A DNA stretch of 64,000 nucleotides from contig CAVFGI010000004.1 of the NCBI GenBank assembly GCA_963621975.1, positions 22,265 through 86,264 of the forward strand, read 5' to 3'. Every line of letters begins with the position of its first letter. The first letter of the stretch is position 1. Below the pieces are notes generated by a model that was not told the DNA's origin, did no database searches, and saw nothing but the letters and a program-made list of their open reading frames with translations. The DNA is from UBA9732 sp963621975 (GTDB lineage: Bacteria; Spirochaetota; Spirochaetia; Sphaerochaetales; Sphaerochaetaceae). The translations under genes and the position numbers were made by a program. Below, piece by piece: positions 44,282-53,185 of the stretch.

Positions 44282-44971
44282 TTATTTACTCTCCATTTGC
44301 TTTAATAGCCATCTATCAAACCCTTTCCAGGATTCAAACACTCCACAAGCCAAGGGATATTCTTTTTCAGATCCCCTCGCATTCACTAAAACTGCATCAA
44401 TTCCCGCATCATGTGCTCCTACAACATCCTTGTCATAGCTGTCACCCACATAAAGCACTTCCTTGGAATCTAGCCCCATATTATACAGCAGATATTCAAA
44501 ACAGTGGACACTTGGTTTTAAAAATCCTACATCCTCACTGCTAGCTGCTAAATCTACATAAGAAGAAAGCCCCATAGACTCAAGTTTCTGAAAAAGAGGA
44601 AAGTCACTAAAGACTCCAATCTTGAGTCCTTTTTCTTTAATTGACTTAAAAGTCTCTACCACCCCGTCATAAGGTTTTGTGTTTTTATACAGCCTTTCCA
44701 TGGGCAGATAAATCCACCTTTCTAAGTGCTGTCTTGTGCTTTCAATGTCCTGTTTTGTACATGAGCCATTATTTTTTAATATAACAATAGCTTCTTTGGA
44801 CATCAAGTCTCCATTCAAAGACTCTTGGCACTTCCTAAGCGCTCTTCTCATTTTATTATACTTCAAAGAAAAGACAGGATGACAAAGTCCTAAGGCAAGA
44901 AGTCTTTTGTTCATTACAGCTTTGGGGTAAAGAGTTCCATCTATATCAAAGCAAATTGCCTTGTATTTCAT
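44282..44971 (-). CDS. HAD-superfamily phosphatase
   Basis: 229 residues with nucleophile motif DIDGTLYP (10-17), the Thr/Ser motif region VFSDFP, a Lys in FLKPS, and the metal motif YVGDSYDKDVVGAHDAG. It belongs to the HAD-IA group with an alpha-helical cap (about 20-95). The substrate is unknown; phosphoglycolate or a nucleotide phosphate are typical. Its start overlaps the der stop by four bases, and the coiled-coil gene begins one base after it. Confidence 0.88.
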   Translation of the reverse strand: MKYKAICFDIDGTLYPKAVMNKRLLALGLCHPVFSLKYNKMRRALRKCQESLNGDLMSKEAIVILKNNGSCTKQDIESTRQHLERWIYLPMERLYKNTKPYDGVVETFKSIKEKGLKIGVFSDFPLFQKLESMGLSSYVDLAASSEDVGFLKPSVHCFEYLLYNMGLDSKEVLYVGDSYDKDVVGAHDAGIDAVLVNARGSEKEYPLACGVFESWKGFDRWLLKQMESK

Positions 44972-46512
44972 CCCTTCTTACCCTTCTTCTTATAGGTGTC
45001 TCTAGCTTTCTGTATTGCAATTGCCTTGGCTTTAGCACCAACCTTCTTAGCTTTTGGAGTTGCTTTTGCCTTTCCCCCTCTAGGTTTTTCTGCCACAGCC
45101 TTTGTACTTGGCCTTACGTTCTTTGATACTTCCACCGCAGCATTTTTCACCTTAGCCTTTTGACCTAGCTTATGGTTGCTCTCACTTCGTTCCCTTTCTC
45201 TAAGATTTATCTCAATAGGAATTAAAGTTAAACCCAAGTCTCGTCTAATGCAATTCTTTAAATACTGAACATACATTTGTGGAAAGTCTTTCTTTCTGTT
45301 TATAAAGAACAAAAACTTAACCGGGTTTACAGAAATTTGTGTTCCATAGTAAACCTTGTAATGTCCTTCTGTTCCACGAGGAGGCTGATATGCTTCTCCC
45401 CAAGACTTGAGTGCTTCATTTAAAATAGCCGTATCAACTCTCTTTCCCAACTGATTATAAATCTTCAATACTGTATCGAGCATTTCAGAAATATTAGTTC
45501 CTCTAGATGCCGATATAAACTGAATTGGTGCAAAATTTAGAATTGGAAACTGAAACCTCACCCTATCCTCAATAGCTTGAGTCTCATTAGGAACACCTTT
45601 TAAAAGATCAATCTTATTTAAAACAAGAACTACCCCTTTTCCTCGTCTTACAATCAAGTTGGCAATTTTCTTATCCTGTTCTGCAAGACCCTCAACTGCA
45701 TCTACAACCAAAAGCACTACATCTGCTTCATCTATGGTCTTAATTGCTCTATTTACAGAATAATACTCAACATCCTCTTCAACTTTTGTTTTTCTTCTTA
45801 TGCCTGCAGTATCAAGAATGGTGAAATTTTTACCCTTATAGCTAAAACCACCCTTCACCACATCTCTTGTTGTGCCCGCAATAGGGCTAACAATAGAGAG
45901 GTCCTGACCAGTCAAAAGATTGGTCAACGTGCTTTTACCGGTATTTGGTTTACCCAAAACTGCAAGCTTCAATGCATCAGCGAAAACTTCCTCATTAAGC
46001 TCTTGTACCGAGTCCACTTCATCTTCAAGGTCTAACATCCCCATGAGGGTCTCTTCCAACGAATCTATTCCGTTTCCATGCGCCGATGAAATCCCCACAA
46101 TCCTCTGATATCCGTAAGAGAAGAAATTCCAAATCATATCCTCTCTAGACACGTCATCTATCTTATTCACCGCCAACACAATCTTATCTGTGTAAGGGCG
46201 AAGCTCATTCATAAGCATTTGATCTTCTGGTGTCACGTCCATGCAATCCATCAAAAAGATAATTGCATTGGCACCTTCCAACAAAGAGAGACTTTTTTTT
46301 GACACAAGTTCATCAAAGCCTTCAAGGTCCAGCTTCACCCCACCGCTATCTGTGAGATTTACAGCATGCCCACACAAAATCCACTTCTCAGATATAGGAT
46401 CACGCGTAACGCCTGGGGTTGGGTCTGTGATTGCCCTTCTTTTTCCCACGAGCCTGTTAAATAGCGTTGATTTTCCAACATTTGGCCTTCCAATAATCAC
46501 CACGTTCTTCAT
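44968..46512 (-). CDS. der: Ribosome assembly GTPase Der (EngA)
   Basis: 514 residues with two GTPase domains: GRPNVGKST (8-16) and GKPNTGKST (about 180), each with DTAG-type and NKID motifs, then the KH-like domain. A Lys/Ala-rich tail of about 60 residues follows (AKATPKAKKVGAKAKAIAIQ), longer than in most Der proteins and probably RNA-binding. I start it at ATG 46512, where the conserved MKNVVIIGRPNVG begins; a 43-residue extension is a hydrophobic, unconserved stretch. No strong ribosome-binding site is visible. Confidence 0.94.
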   Translation of the reverse strand: MKNVVIIGRPNVGKSTLFNRLVGKRRAITDPTPGVTRDPISEKWILCGHAVNLTDSGGVKLDLEGFDELVSKKSLSLLEGANAIIFLMDCMDVTPEDQMLMNELRPYTDKIVLAVNKIDDVSREDMIWNFFSYGYQRIVGISSAHGNGIDSLEETLMGMLDLEDEVDSVQELNEEVFADALKLAVLGKPNTGKSTLTNLLTGQDLSIVSPIAGTTRDVVKGGFSYKGKNFTILDTAGIRRKTKVEEDVEYYSVNRAIKTIDEADVVLLVVDAVEGLAEQDKKIANLIVRRGKGVVLVLNKIDLLKGVPNETQAIEDRVRFQFPILNFAPIQFISASRGTNISEMLDTVLKIYNQLGKRVDTAILNEALKSWGEAYQPPRGTEGHYKVYYGTQISVNPVKFLFFINRKKDFPQMYVQYLKNCIRRDLGLTLIPIEINLRERERSESNHKLGQKAKVKNAAVEVSKNVRPSTKAVAEKPRGGKAKATPKAKKVGAKAKAIAIQKARDTYKKKGKKG

Positions 46513-46607
46513 ACTTGCAATACTAAAACATAAAAGAAAAACAAACAATAATACACATCTACACTTTCCTTTATCCCGATTTCCTTGTCCTTGTCCTTTG
46601 CTACTGT

Positions 46608-46613
46608 TATAAT
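46608..46613 (+). promoter_or_regulatory. Extended -10 promoter directly before the GerMN gene
   Basis: TGT then TATAAT (46608-46613). The ATG is only 10 bases beyond it, so transcription would start within a few bases of the start codon. Confidence 0.5.
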
Positions 46614-46623
46614 CAATTCCAAG

Positions 46624-47220
46624 ATGATTGAAGACCTTCAAGATGAATTACAAGATGTAAGACCTCAAAGAAAGAAAGAAAAAAAACATATCCCTTTTTT
46701 GCTTTTGGCTTTTCTTATTTGGATTCCTTACGCTGTAATCATTGGGATTATCGCAACCCCAAAAGCAATAATCACAATCCGAGAATCTGGAGTACAAAGC
46801 TATATTGCAAATGCAATTACCCAAAAAGACCAGTCCAAGACTAGAGAAGTCTCGCTGTGCTTTATAATTCCAAGCTCAGATGGCCATTTAAACTATCAAA
46901 TGTACATGCAAAAGGTCTCAAAAACGGGTGAAAGTATCTATCACGATGCTATTGAGGGCCTTCTTGCTGGAGCTGAATATGAGGCTCTAGGCTCAGGAGC
47001 TGTATCATTTATTGCAAGTGGAACCCATTTAAATGGGCTAACAGTGTCCCAAGGCACTGCTTTTGTGGATTTTTCAAGCGACTTTACCACTTCTGGGAGC
47101 AATTGGGGAACGGGCGGACTGGAAGCTGCAAAAGAACAGGTTGAAGAAACTCTCAAGACCTTAGATTCATCAATCAAAAAAGTTGTAATCCTTGTTGATG
47201 GCATTGAGCTTTCAATATAA
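46624..47220 (+). CDS. GerMN-domain membrane-anchored protein
   Basis: 198 residues. Short basic cytoplasmic N-terminus (RPQRKKEKKH), one membrane helix (about 22-45), then a GerMN domain (EGLLAGAEYEALGSGAVSFI, HLNGLTVSQGTAFVDFSSDF, AAKEQVEETL). GerMN domains occur in cell-envelope and spore-germination proteins; this organism need not form spores. ATG at 46624 is chosen because the 13 residues before it are poor and a -10 box covers their codons. No ribosome-binding site is seen. It ends 11 bases from the tlyA end (convergent). Confidence 0.8.
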   Translation: MIEDLQDELQDVRPQRKKEKKHIPFLLLAFLIWIPYAVIIGIIATPKAIITIRESGVQSYIANAITQKDQSKTREVSLCFIIPSSDGHLNYQMYMQKVSKTGESIYHDAIEGLLAGAEYEALGSGAVSFIASGTHLNGLTVSQGTAFVDFSSDFTTSGSNWGTGGLEAAKEQVEETLKTLDSSIKKVVILVDGIELSI

Positions 47221-47231
47221 CTTTTGGAGCG

Positions 47232-48017
47232 TTAACTTTTTATCTCACTTTTAATCTCACAGGCATTTAGAAATTGCTCACAAGACCATGAACTTCCGTG
47301 TTTTAAGAGAGCCAAAAACTCTGTGTTGCCCTTATGTCCCTTGATGGGAGATTTCACTGCATTATATATTCCTATGTTTTCATCTTGGAGGTTATCAAAA
47401 ACGTTTTTAAGTGTTTCTTGCATGAGATTTTCATCTTCAACAACACCAAAGAAATTCTCTTGCCATTTTGGAACTTCAAATTGAGGTTTTATTAGTGCCA
47501 CAAGCCAAGTATCGTTTACTAATTCTAATATATGGCTTGCTGCTCCCTTTATTGAGCGGAACGATAAATCGGCCACAGCAGCATTTGGCTCTGGTTTTAA
47601 ATCTCCTTTCTCAAGAGCCATGATGTTTTGTTTTTCATGAACATAGACTCTGCTGTCTGTTCTTATTTTGTAATCCAAAAGGTTAAAACCAACATCTACG
47701 CTATGAACCCCAAAGGCTCCATGTTGCAAAAGGCAATCTGTAAAGCCCCCAGTGGAGGAACCTGCGTCAAGCATAAATAGGCCGTTTACATCTAGTTTAA
47801 ACGTCTCCAATGCCTTCTCAAGCTTAAATCCACCACGAGATACATACTTTGGGAAAACTATCTCAACAATGGCCTCTTTTGGGTATGTTGCCCTAAAATC
47901 TGTGCAAAGATCTCCATTAACGTACACGTTTTTACAGCTGACTAGCGCTGTAGCTTGGTCCTTTGTTAAAAGAGGATCTTGTTGGCGTAATAACTGGATG
48001 ATGCTTTGTTTTGCCAC
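47232..48017 (-). CDS. tlyA: TlyA-family rRNA 2'-O-methyltransferase (hemolysin-like)
   Basis: 261 residues: N-terminal S4 RNA-binding domain (KDQATALVSCKNVYVNGD), then an FtsJ-like methyltransferase (YVSRGGFKLEKALE, LDAGSSTGGFTDCLLQHGA). TlyA proteins methylate ribosomal RNA and some show haemolytic activity, including in spirochaetes. Last gene of the rny-ymdB-tlyA operon, four bases after ymdB. Confidence 0.92.
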   Translation of the reverse strand: MAKQSIIQLLRQQDPLLTKDQATALVSCKNVYVNGDLCTDFRATYPKEAIVEIVFPKYVSRGGFKLEKALETFKLDVNGLFMLDAGSSTGGFTDCLLQHGAFGVHSVDVGFNLLDYKIRTDSRVYVHEKQNIMALEKGDLKPEPNAAVADLSFRSIKGAASHILELVNDTWLVALIKPQFEVPKWQENFFGVVEDENLMQETLKNVFDNLQDENIGIYNAVKSPIKGHKGNTEFLALLKHGSSWSCEQFLNACEIKSEIKS

Positions 48018-48021
48018 TTAA

Positions 48022-48792
48022 TTACTCCACAATCCTTGTTATCTCTATTGCCTTTCCGGTTTCCAGATCTGAAGAAACGCAGACTCCATGAATCTCTGCA
48101 ATATTTTCGTGTACTTTTGCTTTTATTGGAAGTTGTGTTTTTTGACGTCTTATAGCAATATCGGGATTACAGCCTATGATGCTACCTTTAGGTCCGCACA
48201 TGCCAAGATCTGTGATGTAAGCAGTGCCGTTTGGAAGGATGCGTTCGTCCATGGTCTGGACATGTATGTGGGTGCCAACTACGGCGGTGACTTTGCCATC
48301 TAGGTAGAATGCAAGAGCTTCCTTTTCCTCTGAATTTTCTGCATGGAAGTCAACAAAAATGGTTTTTGCTTTGACGCTCTTGAGAAGATCTGTGGCTGTC
48401 TTGAAAGGGTCATCTATAGGGAACATGTTAATGCGCCCCTGCAGGTTTATAACGCTGACATCTCCAAGCGTGACAATCCCGTGACCCGGTAGTAAATTAC
48501 CGTAATTTGCAGGTCTAAGCAGGGCTTCTTTTGAATCCAAATAGGATGAAACCAAATCCTTATCATGCCAAATGTGATTTCCGGATGTGATTACATTCAC
48601 ACCGCACCCAAAAAGGAGGTCTACTTGGGAAGTGGTAATTCCAAAGCCATTGCAGGCATTTTCCCCATTGACAACGACAAAATCTGCCCTGTATTTCTTT
48701 ATCAACGAAGGTAGTTTAAAACAAATAGCCCTGCAACCTGGGTCTCCATAGATGTCCCCAAGCAACAGGGTTGTAAAGGTTTTTGCGCCCAT
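48022..48792 (-). CDS. ymdB: YmdB-family metallophosphodiesterase
   Basis: 256 residues with LGDIYGDPGCRA, VVNGENACNGFG, TSGNHIWHDKD, DFHAENSEEKEA and VGTHIHVQTMDERIL, the full YmdB set of metal ligands. Family members hydrolyse 2',3'-cyclic AMP and affect RNA turnover and biofilm behaviour in Bacillus. It follows rny by three bases, the same neighbourhood as in Firmicutes. Confidence 0.93.
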   Translation of the reverse strand: MGAKTFTTLLLGDIYGDPGCRAICFKLPSLIKKYRADFVVVNGENACNGFGITTSQVDLLFGCGVNVITSGNHIWHDKDLVSSYLDSKEALLRPANYGNLLPGHGIVTLGDVSVINLQGRINMFPIDDPFKTATDLLKSVKAKTIFVDFHAENSEEKEALAFYLDGKVTAVVGTHIHVQTMDERILPNGTAYITDLGMCGPKGSIIGCNPDIAIRRQKTQLPIKAKVHENIAEIHGVCVSSDLETGKAIEITRIVE

Positions 48793-48795
48793 AAG

Positions 48796-50325
48796 CTATC
48801 GTGCGTACTCAACAGCGCGCATTTCACGAATAATAGTAACCTTAATTCTTCCTGGGTAGCGAAGCTCAGCTTCAATTCTGCTTGCAATACCCTTTGCAAT
48901 TGTTTTTGCATCGTCATCCGATACCGTTTCTGCATTTACGAGAATTCTAAGCTCTCTTCCTGCCTGAATTGCAAAAGCTTTCTCTACACCTTCAAAGGAT
49001 TCGGCTATATCTTCAAGATTTTCCAATCTCTTAATATAGTTATCAAGAGATTCTCTTCTAGCACCAGGTCTTGCAGCACTAATGGCATCTGCAATTTGAA
49101 TAATGATGCTCTCTATGCAACAAGGCTCAACATCACCATGGTGTGCATGTATTGCATTAACAACTCTAGCATCTTCTCCAAGACGTTTGGCAAGATCTGC
49201 CCCCATCTCTGCATGGTTGGACTCACTTTCCGTAACAATCCCTTTGCCTATATCATGAAGAAGTCCACCTCTTCTGGCAATCTCAACGTTTGCTCCAACT
49301 TCAGAGGCTATCATTCCTGCAATCACTGCAACTTCTCTTGAATGGTTAAGAACATTCTGACCATAGCTTGTTCTGAAGAAGAGTCTACCAAGAGCTCTAA
49401 TTGTTTCCTGACTCATGTTGTGAATGCCAAGGTCATATACAACCTTCTCGCCTTCCTCCGCACAAATCTTATTAACTTCCTTGGTAACCTTTGTGACAAC
49501 TTCCTCAATTCTTGCAGGATGAATTCTTCCATCCTGAACAAGACGTTCAAGAGAAACTCTAGCAATCTCTTTTCTTATTGGGTCAAAACAAGAAATAACA
49601 ACAGCTTCTGGGGTATCATCAATAATGATATCAACACCAGTAAGTGTCTCTAAAGCTCTTATATTTCTTCCTTCTCTCCCAATAATTCTACCCTTCATTT
49701 CATCACTTGGAAGGCTCACAGAGCTAACTGTACTCTCTGAAACCACTTCTGTTGCGAGTCTTTGAATTGTAGTGACAACTATGTCTCTTGCTGTTTTGTC
49801 TGCTTTAGCCAGTGCTTCCTGCTCTATTTTATTGATTAGAGCCTGAGCATCCTTGTGAGCTTCTGCCTGCATCTTATCCATAAGGACATTTTTTGCTTCA
49901 TCAGTGGTCATATTGGCAACTCTTTCAAGTTCTGCAGTCCACTGATCTTCCATTTCCGTAATTTTTTTATCACGGAGCTCCAGTTGCTCTTCTTTATCTT
50001 GTTGCAAAGATTTGGTTTTATCCAGATTTTCCTGGATTTTTTCCAAATTCTCTTCCTTTTGAAGCAATCTTCTCTCAAATCGCTGAAGTTCACTACGTCT
50101 ATCGCGAGCTTCACGTTCTTGTTCCATCTGCTCCTTAAGGAGTTTATCTCTAGTCTCAAGCAACAGTTTGTTGCTTTCAGCTTCGGCTTCCTTAATAGCT
50201 TCCTGATTCAGTCTCACAGCTTGCTGTTCAACCGATGTAAGCTTTACTTTTCCATATAGCCAGCGCACGAGCCAGCCAATTCCTATACAACTAAGACAAA
50301 GAAGGATCCATATGATTGTACTCAT
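48796..50325 (-). CDS. rny: Ribonuclease Y
   Basis: 509 residues: N-terminal membrane helix (about 3-22), long coiled coil (about 35-190), KH domain with GRIIGREGRNIRALE, and HD domain with VLNHSREVAVIAG and GLLHDIGKG. It starts mRNA decay at the membrane. ATG at 50325 is chosen because GGGGGAAAGT precedes it and the membrane helix begins there; the 39 residues upstream overlap the promoter. It heads the operon rny-ymdB-tlyA. Confidence 0.96.
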   Translation of the reverse strand: MSTIIWILLCLSCIGIGWLVRWLYGKVKLTSVEQQAVRLNQEAIKEAEAESNKLLLETRDKLLKEQMEQEREARDRRSELQRFERRLLQKEENLEKIQENLDKTKSLQQDKEEQLELRDKKITEMEDQWTAELERVANMTTDEAKNVLMDKMQAEAHKDAQALINKIEQEALAKADKTARDIVVTTIQRLATEVVSESTVSSVSLPSDEMKGRIIGREGRNIRALETLTGVDIIIDDTPEAVVISCFDPIRKEIARVSLERLVQDGRIHPARIEEVVTKVTKEVNKICAEEGEKVVYDLGIHNMSQETIRALGRLFFRTSYGQNVLNHSREVAVIAGMIASEVGANVEIARRGGLLHDIGKGIVTESESNHAEMGADLAKRLGEDARVVNAIHAHHGDVEPCCIESIIIQIADAISAARPGARRESLDNYIKRLENLEDIAESFEGVEKAFAIQAGRELRILVNAETVSDDDAKTIAKGIASRIEAELRYPGRIKVTIIREMRAVEYAR

Positions 50326-50347
50326 ACTTTCCCCCTTTAACCAAATA

Positions 50348-50376
50348 ATTTTAAGCATTGCAAGATATAGTGTCAA
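50348..50376 (-). promoter_or_regulatory. Strong promoter of the rny operon
   Basis: Minus-strand -35 TTGACA (50371-50376) and -10 TAAAAT (50348-50353), 17-base spacer. A 12-base tandem duplication (CCTGTAAGACTG at 50389-50400 and 50401-50412) lies just upstream. Confidence 0.75.
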
Positions 50377-50514
50377 GGGAGGGACAAGCCTGTAAGACTG
50401 CCTGTAAGACTGGCTACAGTTGCACACTTCTTCCTCATTCACTTATACGAGGTTATGAAGTTTTTGCATATTCCGTGGCAACATCTTGTGGAACCACTTC
50501 AAAAACTGCAAATG

Positions 50515-50551
50515 AAAAAAAGCACCCTCCGGCATGGGGTCCAGGGGGTGC
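50515..50551 (-). terminator. Intrinsic terminator of the surface-protein operon
   Basis: Minus strand GCACCC, then a G/C-rich loop region, GGGTGC, then TTTTTTT (50515-50521). It lies 54 bases after the stop of the large lipoprotein gene and just upstream of the rny promoter. Confidence 0.82.
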
Positions 50552-50605
50552 ATGGGAATAATAATAAAAATTTATGTGCACTGCCTATGGTGTGGCAGGT
50601 ATCAC

Positions 50606-53173
50606 CTATGTGGTTTCTGGATTCTTCCAAATTTGATTACTACTGGTATCTTTCAAATCAATAGTAGCTCCGTAGGCTGAATCTTTACCAGCTGAATCTT
50701 TACCATTATAAGTCTTGCCACCACCATTCGTTACATCAAGAGTTCCACTTACTTTTGTCGTGTATTTACCACTTGATACCTGTGACACCCAGATGTGTTT
50801 CTTAATATTAATATTAGCAACCTTAAGAGTTACATTAGTTAGAGTTGCCTCAGTAGAATATTCATAAGATCCATCCATATGGTTTCCTATGACAAGTGCT
50901 GCTTGAGGAACGTCATATGCTATATCCCACGTATCGCTCGCTGCTTTATAGCCATATGTTTTTTCAGGAGTTATTGTTCCTGTTGCCTCAATTATGGTAT
51001 TAGAAATAGTTGATGTAGCTCCACGAAGGATTACTCCCTGTAGCTCCCCTTTGATTGTTGAATCTGTGATAGTCACAGTGCCAGGAACATTAATCAAAAG
51101 ACCAACTGTCTCTCCAGCCTTATCGCCTTCTCCTATACCCTCAATTTTCTGGCTTGTTGCTATAAGTATGCTGTTCGTAATTGTAACATAGACTTCTGTA
51201 TTGTTTCCTTCCTCAGCATTACTTCCAACACAATACGTTCCAATATTTGTAAGAGTAGAATTGTTGATAGTTAGCTTAGCAGGGTTCGATCCCTGAACCA
51301 AATAGACCAAAGCCTTACCACTTACAGTACCAGCATATTTAGGATTTTCTTTTCCAGCTTTAGAAATATATTTACTATTTGTATTATCTAGATTTACTGT
51401 AACTGAATCTAAATCAAGGCTACCTCCATCTTCAACACTGAATAATGAATTATTGCTACCAACAATCGTACCATTTGTGAATTTTACAGCTTGAGTATCA
51501 CTTGCCTTAGAAATAATATTTTTAACAATTATATTTTTCCCACTGGCAACGGTCACGGTATGCTTATTCAAGTCGAATGTTATATCATTTTCGAGTGTGA
51601 TTATATCACCAATTGTTAAATCACGGAGAAGAGTAACAGTATTACCAGCATTCTTTTCTACATCTTCGAGGGAGTAATACAAGGTGTCACCTATTTTAGC
51701 AACAGCTTCTTTAGTGACAATTGTTATTGAAGAAGCATGGAAGACACGGAGAGTCATCACACCAGTTTCTGAATTGTATAAATAGCTCTCTGTCGTAGAT
51801 TTTGATTTTCCATCTGTGCCCGCATCGTCCGAAAGAGTGCTGTATTCATCAAGAGAAACACCATCATGATATACAGCAGAAACCACACGGTTCTTACCGT
51901 AGAAGAATTCAACTTTAACAAGCTTACTATTAGTAGAGTTTGCACTCTCTGATGCACTCAAAGTCAATTCATAGTTCTCTTTTGCCTCATTAAATTCTAT
52001 TTCAATACCCTCGGGTGTTGCTTCATCATTACGTACAATACCCAGCTTAGCATCAGCTGTTCCTTTTTTAGAGACAGAATCTTCAACAGTAACACCGTCA
52101 GCTGTTGTACTAATCAAAGTACCATTTTCATAAGTAACTTTGAAGTTATTACCGTATGTGATAGTTTTTGAAGATGAAACTTTTGCAGTATTGACACTCT
52201 CATCTATATTTTCAACATCCAGAACTCTATGCATTGTTAAAGGCTCAACATTCTGAACAGTGTTAATCTGAATAGTTCCAGTTGTGTCATTCTTTAATAG
52301 TGTTCCACCAATTGTAGTCTTTGTTCCCTTCTTAACAGTAAACTTCAATGTATAGACAGCAGCTTCAATTGTTGTATTTTCAGTTTCATTTGTGCTGTCT
52401 AAATTCTTCAATTTCTGTGAAAGGACGAACTTCATCACATGCTCGCCTGTAATATCAGTATTATCAGAAACAGTATAAGTTATATTCTTAAATGTTATTT
52501 TGCCATCCGCTTTGACAACATCACCATCACCTGTTGAGACTGTAACAGTTGAACCTACAACGCTATCTGTTACAGCAAGAGTAAAATCACTTGTTGCCTT
52601 GATATTGCTTGATGAGAAGCTTATAGCATTTTCACCACTAGCAAATACAATCGTTGTCTCAGCATTATCACCGAGCTCAATTTCAGCTGTAGCATAGTTT
52701 GCACCCTTGTTTACAAGGAAGTTATTTACTGTTGATACGTACTCAGCATCAGTATTGTCTTTTATTGTAACTGTACCCTCTGTCGACACCTCAACATTTG
52801 CTTCCTTGTATCCCTGAAGCTCAATCTTCCAGAGGCCGTATGAGAAACCTACAGAATCAAGTGTCTTACCTGAAAGACCCTTGGTTGGTGTATAGCTTGT
52901 TGTTTCCCCGGATTCCTTTGTTGCGGCTGCAACAGATACAAAACCATTGGTCTGACCTGTAGTATAACCATCGTCAAGTTTGGTTGCACTGTAGAACCAA
53001 ACCAAGTCTTCTACTTCATTACTGTACACGACCACAGTAGTGACTGCTTTTGATTTTTCTTCTCCGAAAGTAATCTTTCCAAGTTTGTCCTCAGGAGCAA
53101 CGTTCCCTGAACACGAAACAAATGCGAAAATCAGTAATATCGCCGCAATTGTCGTAAAAAGACTTTTTTTCAT
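50606..53173 (-). CDS. Large surface lipoprotein of unknown function
   Basis: 855 residues. Signal peptide with lipobox FVSC (Cys21), so lipid-anchored, probably exposed. Three regions: residues about 25-310 (beta-rich, Thr/Ser/Val-rich), about 310-500 (EEATPEGIEIEF-like stretches), and about 500-855, which looks like a right-handed beta helix (NDITFDLNKHTVTVASGKN, IVGSNNSLFSVEDGGSLDLD, then repeated T-I-x-N/D-S-T-I turns). Such helices often bind or cut polysaccharides, but no catalytic site is recognisable. It is the last gene of a three-gene operon, 12 bases after the preceding lipoprotein gene. Confidence 0.75.
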   Translation of the reverse strand: MKKSLFTTIAAILLIFAFVSCSGNVAPEDKLGKITFGEEKSKAVTTVVVYSNEVEDLVWFYSATKLDDGYTTGQTNGFVSVAAATKESGETTSYTPTKGLSGKTLDSVGFSYGLWKIELQGYKEANVEVSTEGTVTIKDNTDAEYVSTVNNFLVNKGANYATAEIELGDNAETTIVFASGENAISFSSSNIKATSDFTLAVTDSVVGSTVTVSTGDGDVVKADGKITFKNITYTVSDNTDITGEHVMKFVLSQKLKNLDSTNETENTTIEAAVYTLKFTVKKGTKTTIGGTLLKNDTTGTIQINTVQNVEPLTMHRVLDVENIDESVNTAKVSSSKTITYGNNFKVTYENGTLISTTADGVTVEDSVSKKGTADAKLGIVRNDEATPEGIEIEFNEAKENYELTLSASESANSTNSKLVKVEFFYGKNRVVSAVYHDGVSLDEYSTLSDDAGTDGKSKSTTESYLYNSETGVMTLRVFHASSITIVTKEAVAKIGDTLYYSLEDVEKNAGNTVTLLRDLTIGDIITLENDITFDLNKHTVTVASGKNIIVKNIISKASDTQAVKFTNGTIVGSNNSLFSVEDGGSLDLDSVTVNLDNTNSKYISKAGKENPKYAGTVSGKALVYLVQGSNPAKLTINNSTLTNIGTYCVGSNAEEGNNTEVYVTITNSILIATSQKIEGIGEGDKAGETVGLLINVPGTVTITDSTIKGELQGVILRGATSTISNTIIEATGTITPEKTYGYKAASDTWDIAYDVPQAALVIGNHMDGSYEYSTEATLTNVTLKVANINIKKHIWVSQVSSGKYTTKVSGTLDVTNGGGKTYNGKDSAGKDSAYGATIDLKDTSSNQIWKNPETT

Positions 53174-53185
53174 GTTTTTCTCCTA

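Noticed and set aside
46513..46641. 43-residue N-terminal extension of Der
   Set aside because: The conserved Der N-terminus begins at 46512; the extension is unconserved and would overlap the GerMN promoter.
46664..46686. GAAA tetranucleotide and A8 tract in the GerMN gene as a phase-variation site
   Set aside because: Only three to four units, explained by a Lys/Arg/Glu-rich segment (QRKKEKKH); too short to claim switching.
50326..50442. 39-residue extension of RNase Y
   Set aside because: It covers the -35/-10 boxes of the gene and lacks a ribosome-binding site; the normal membrane helix starts at 50325.
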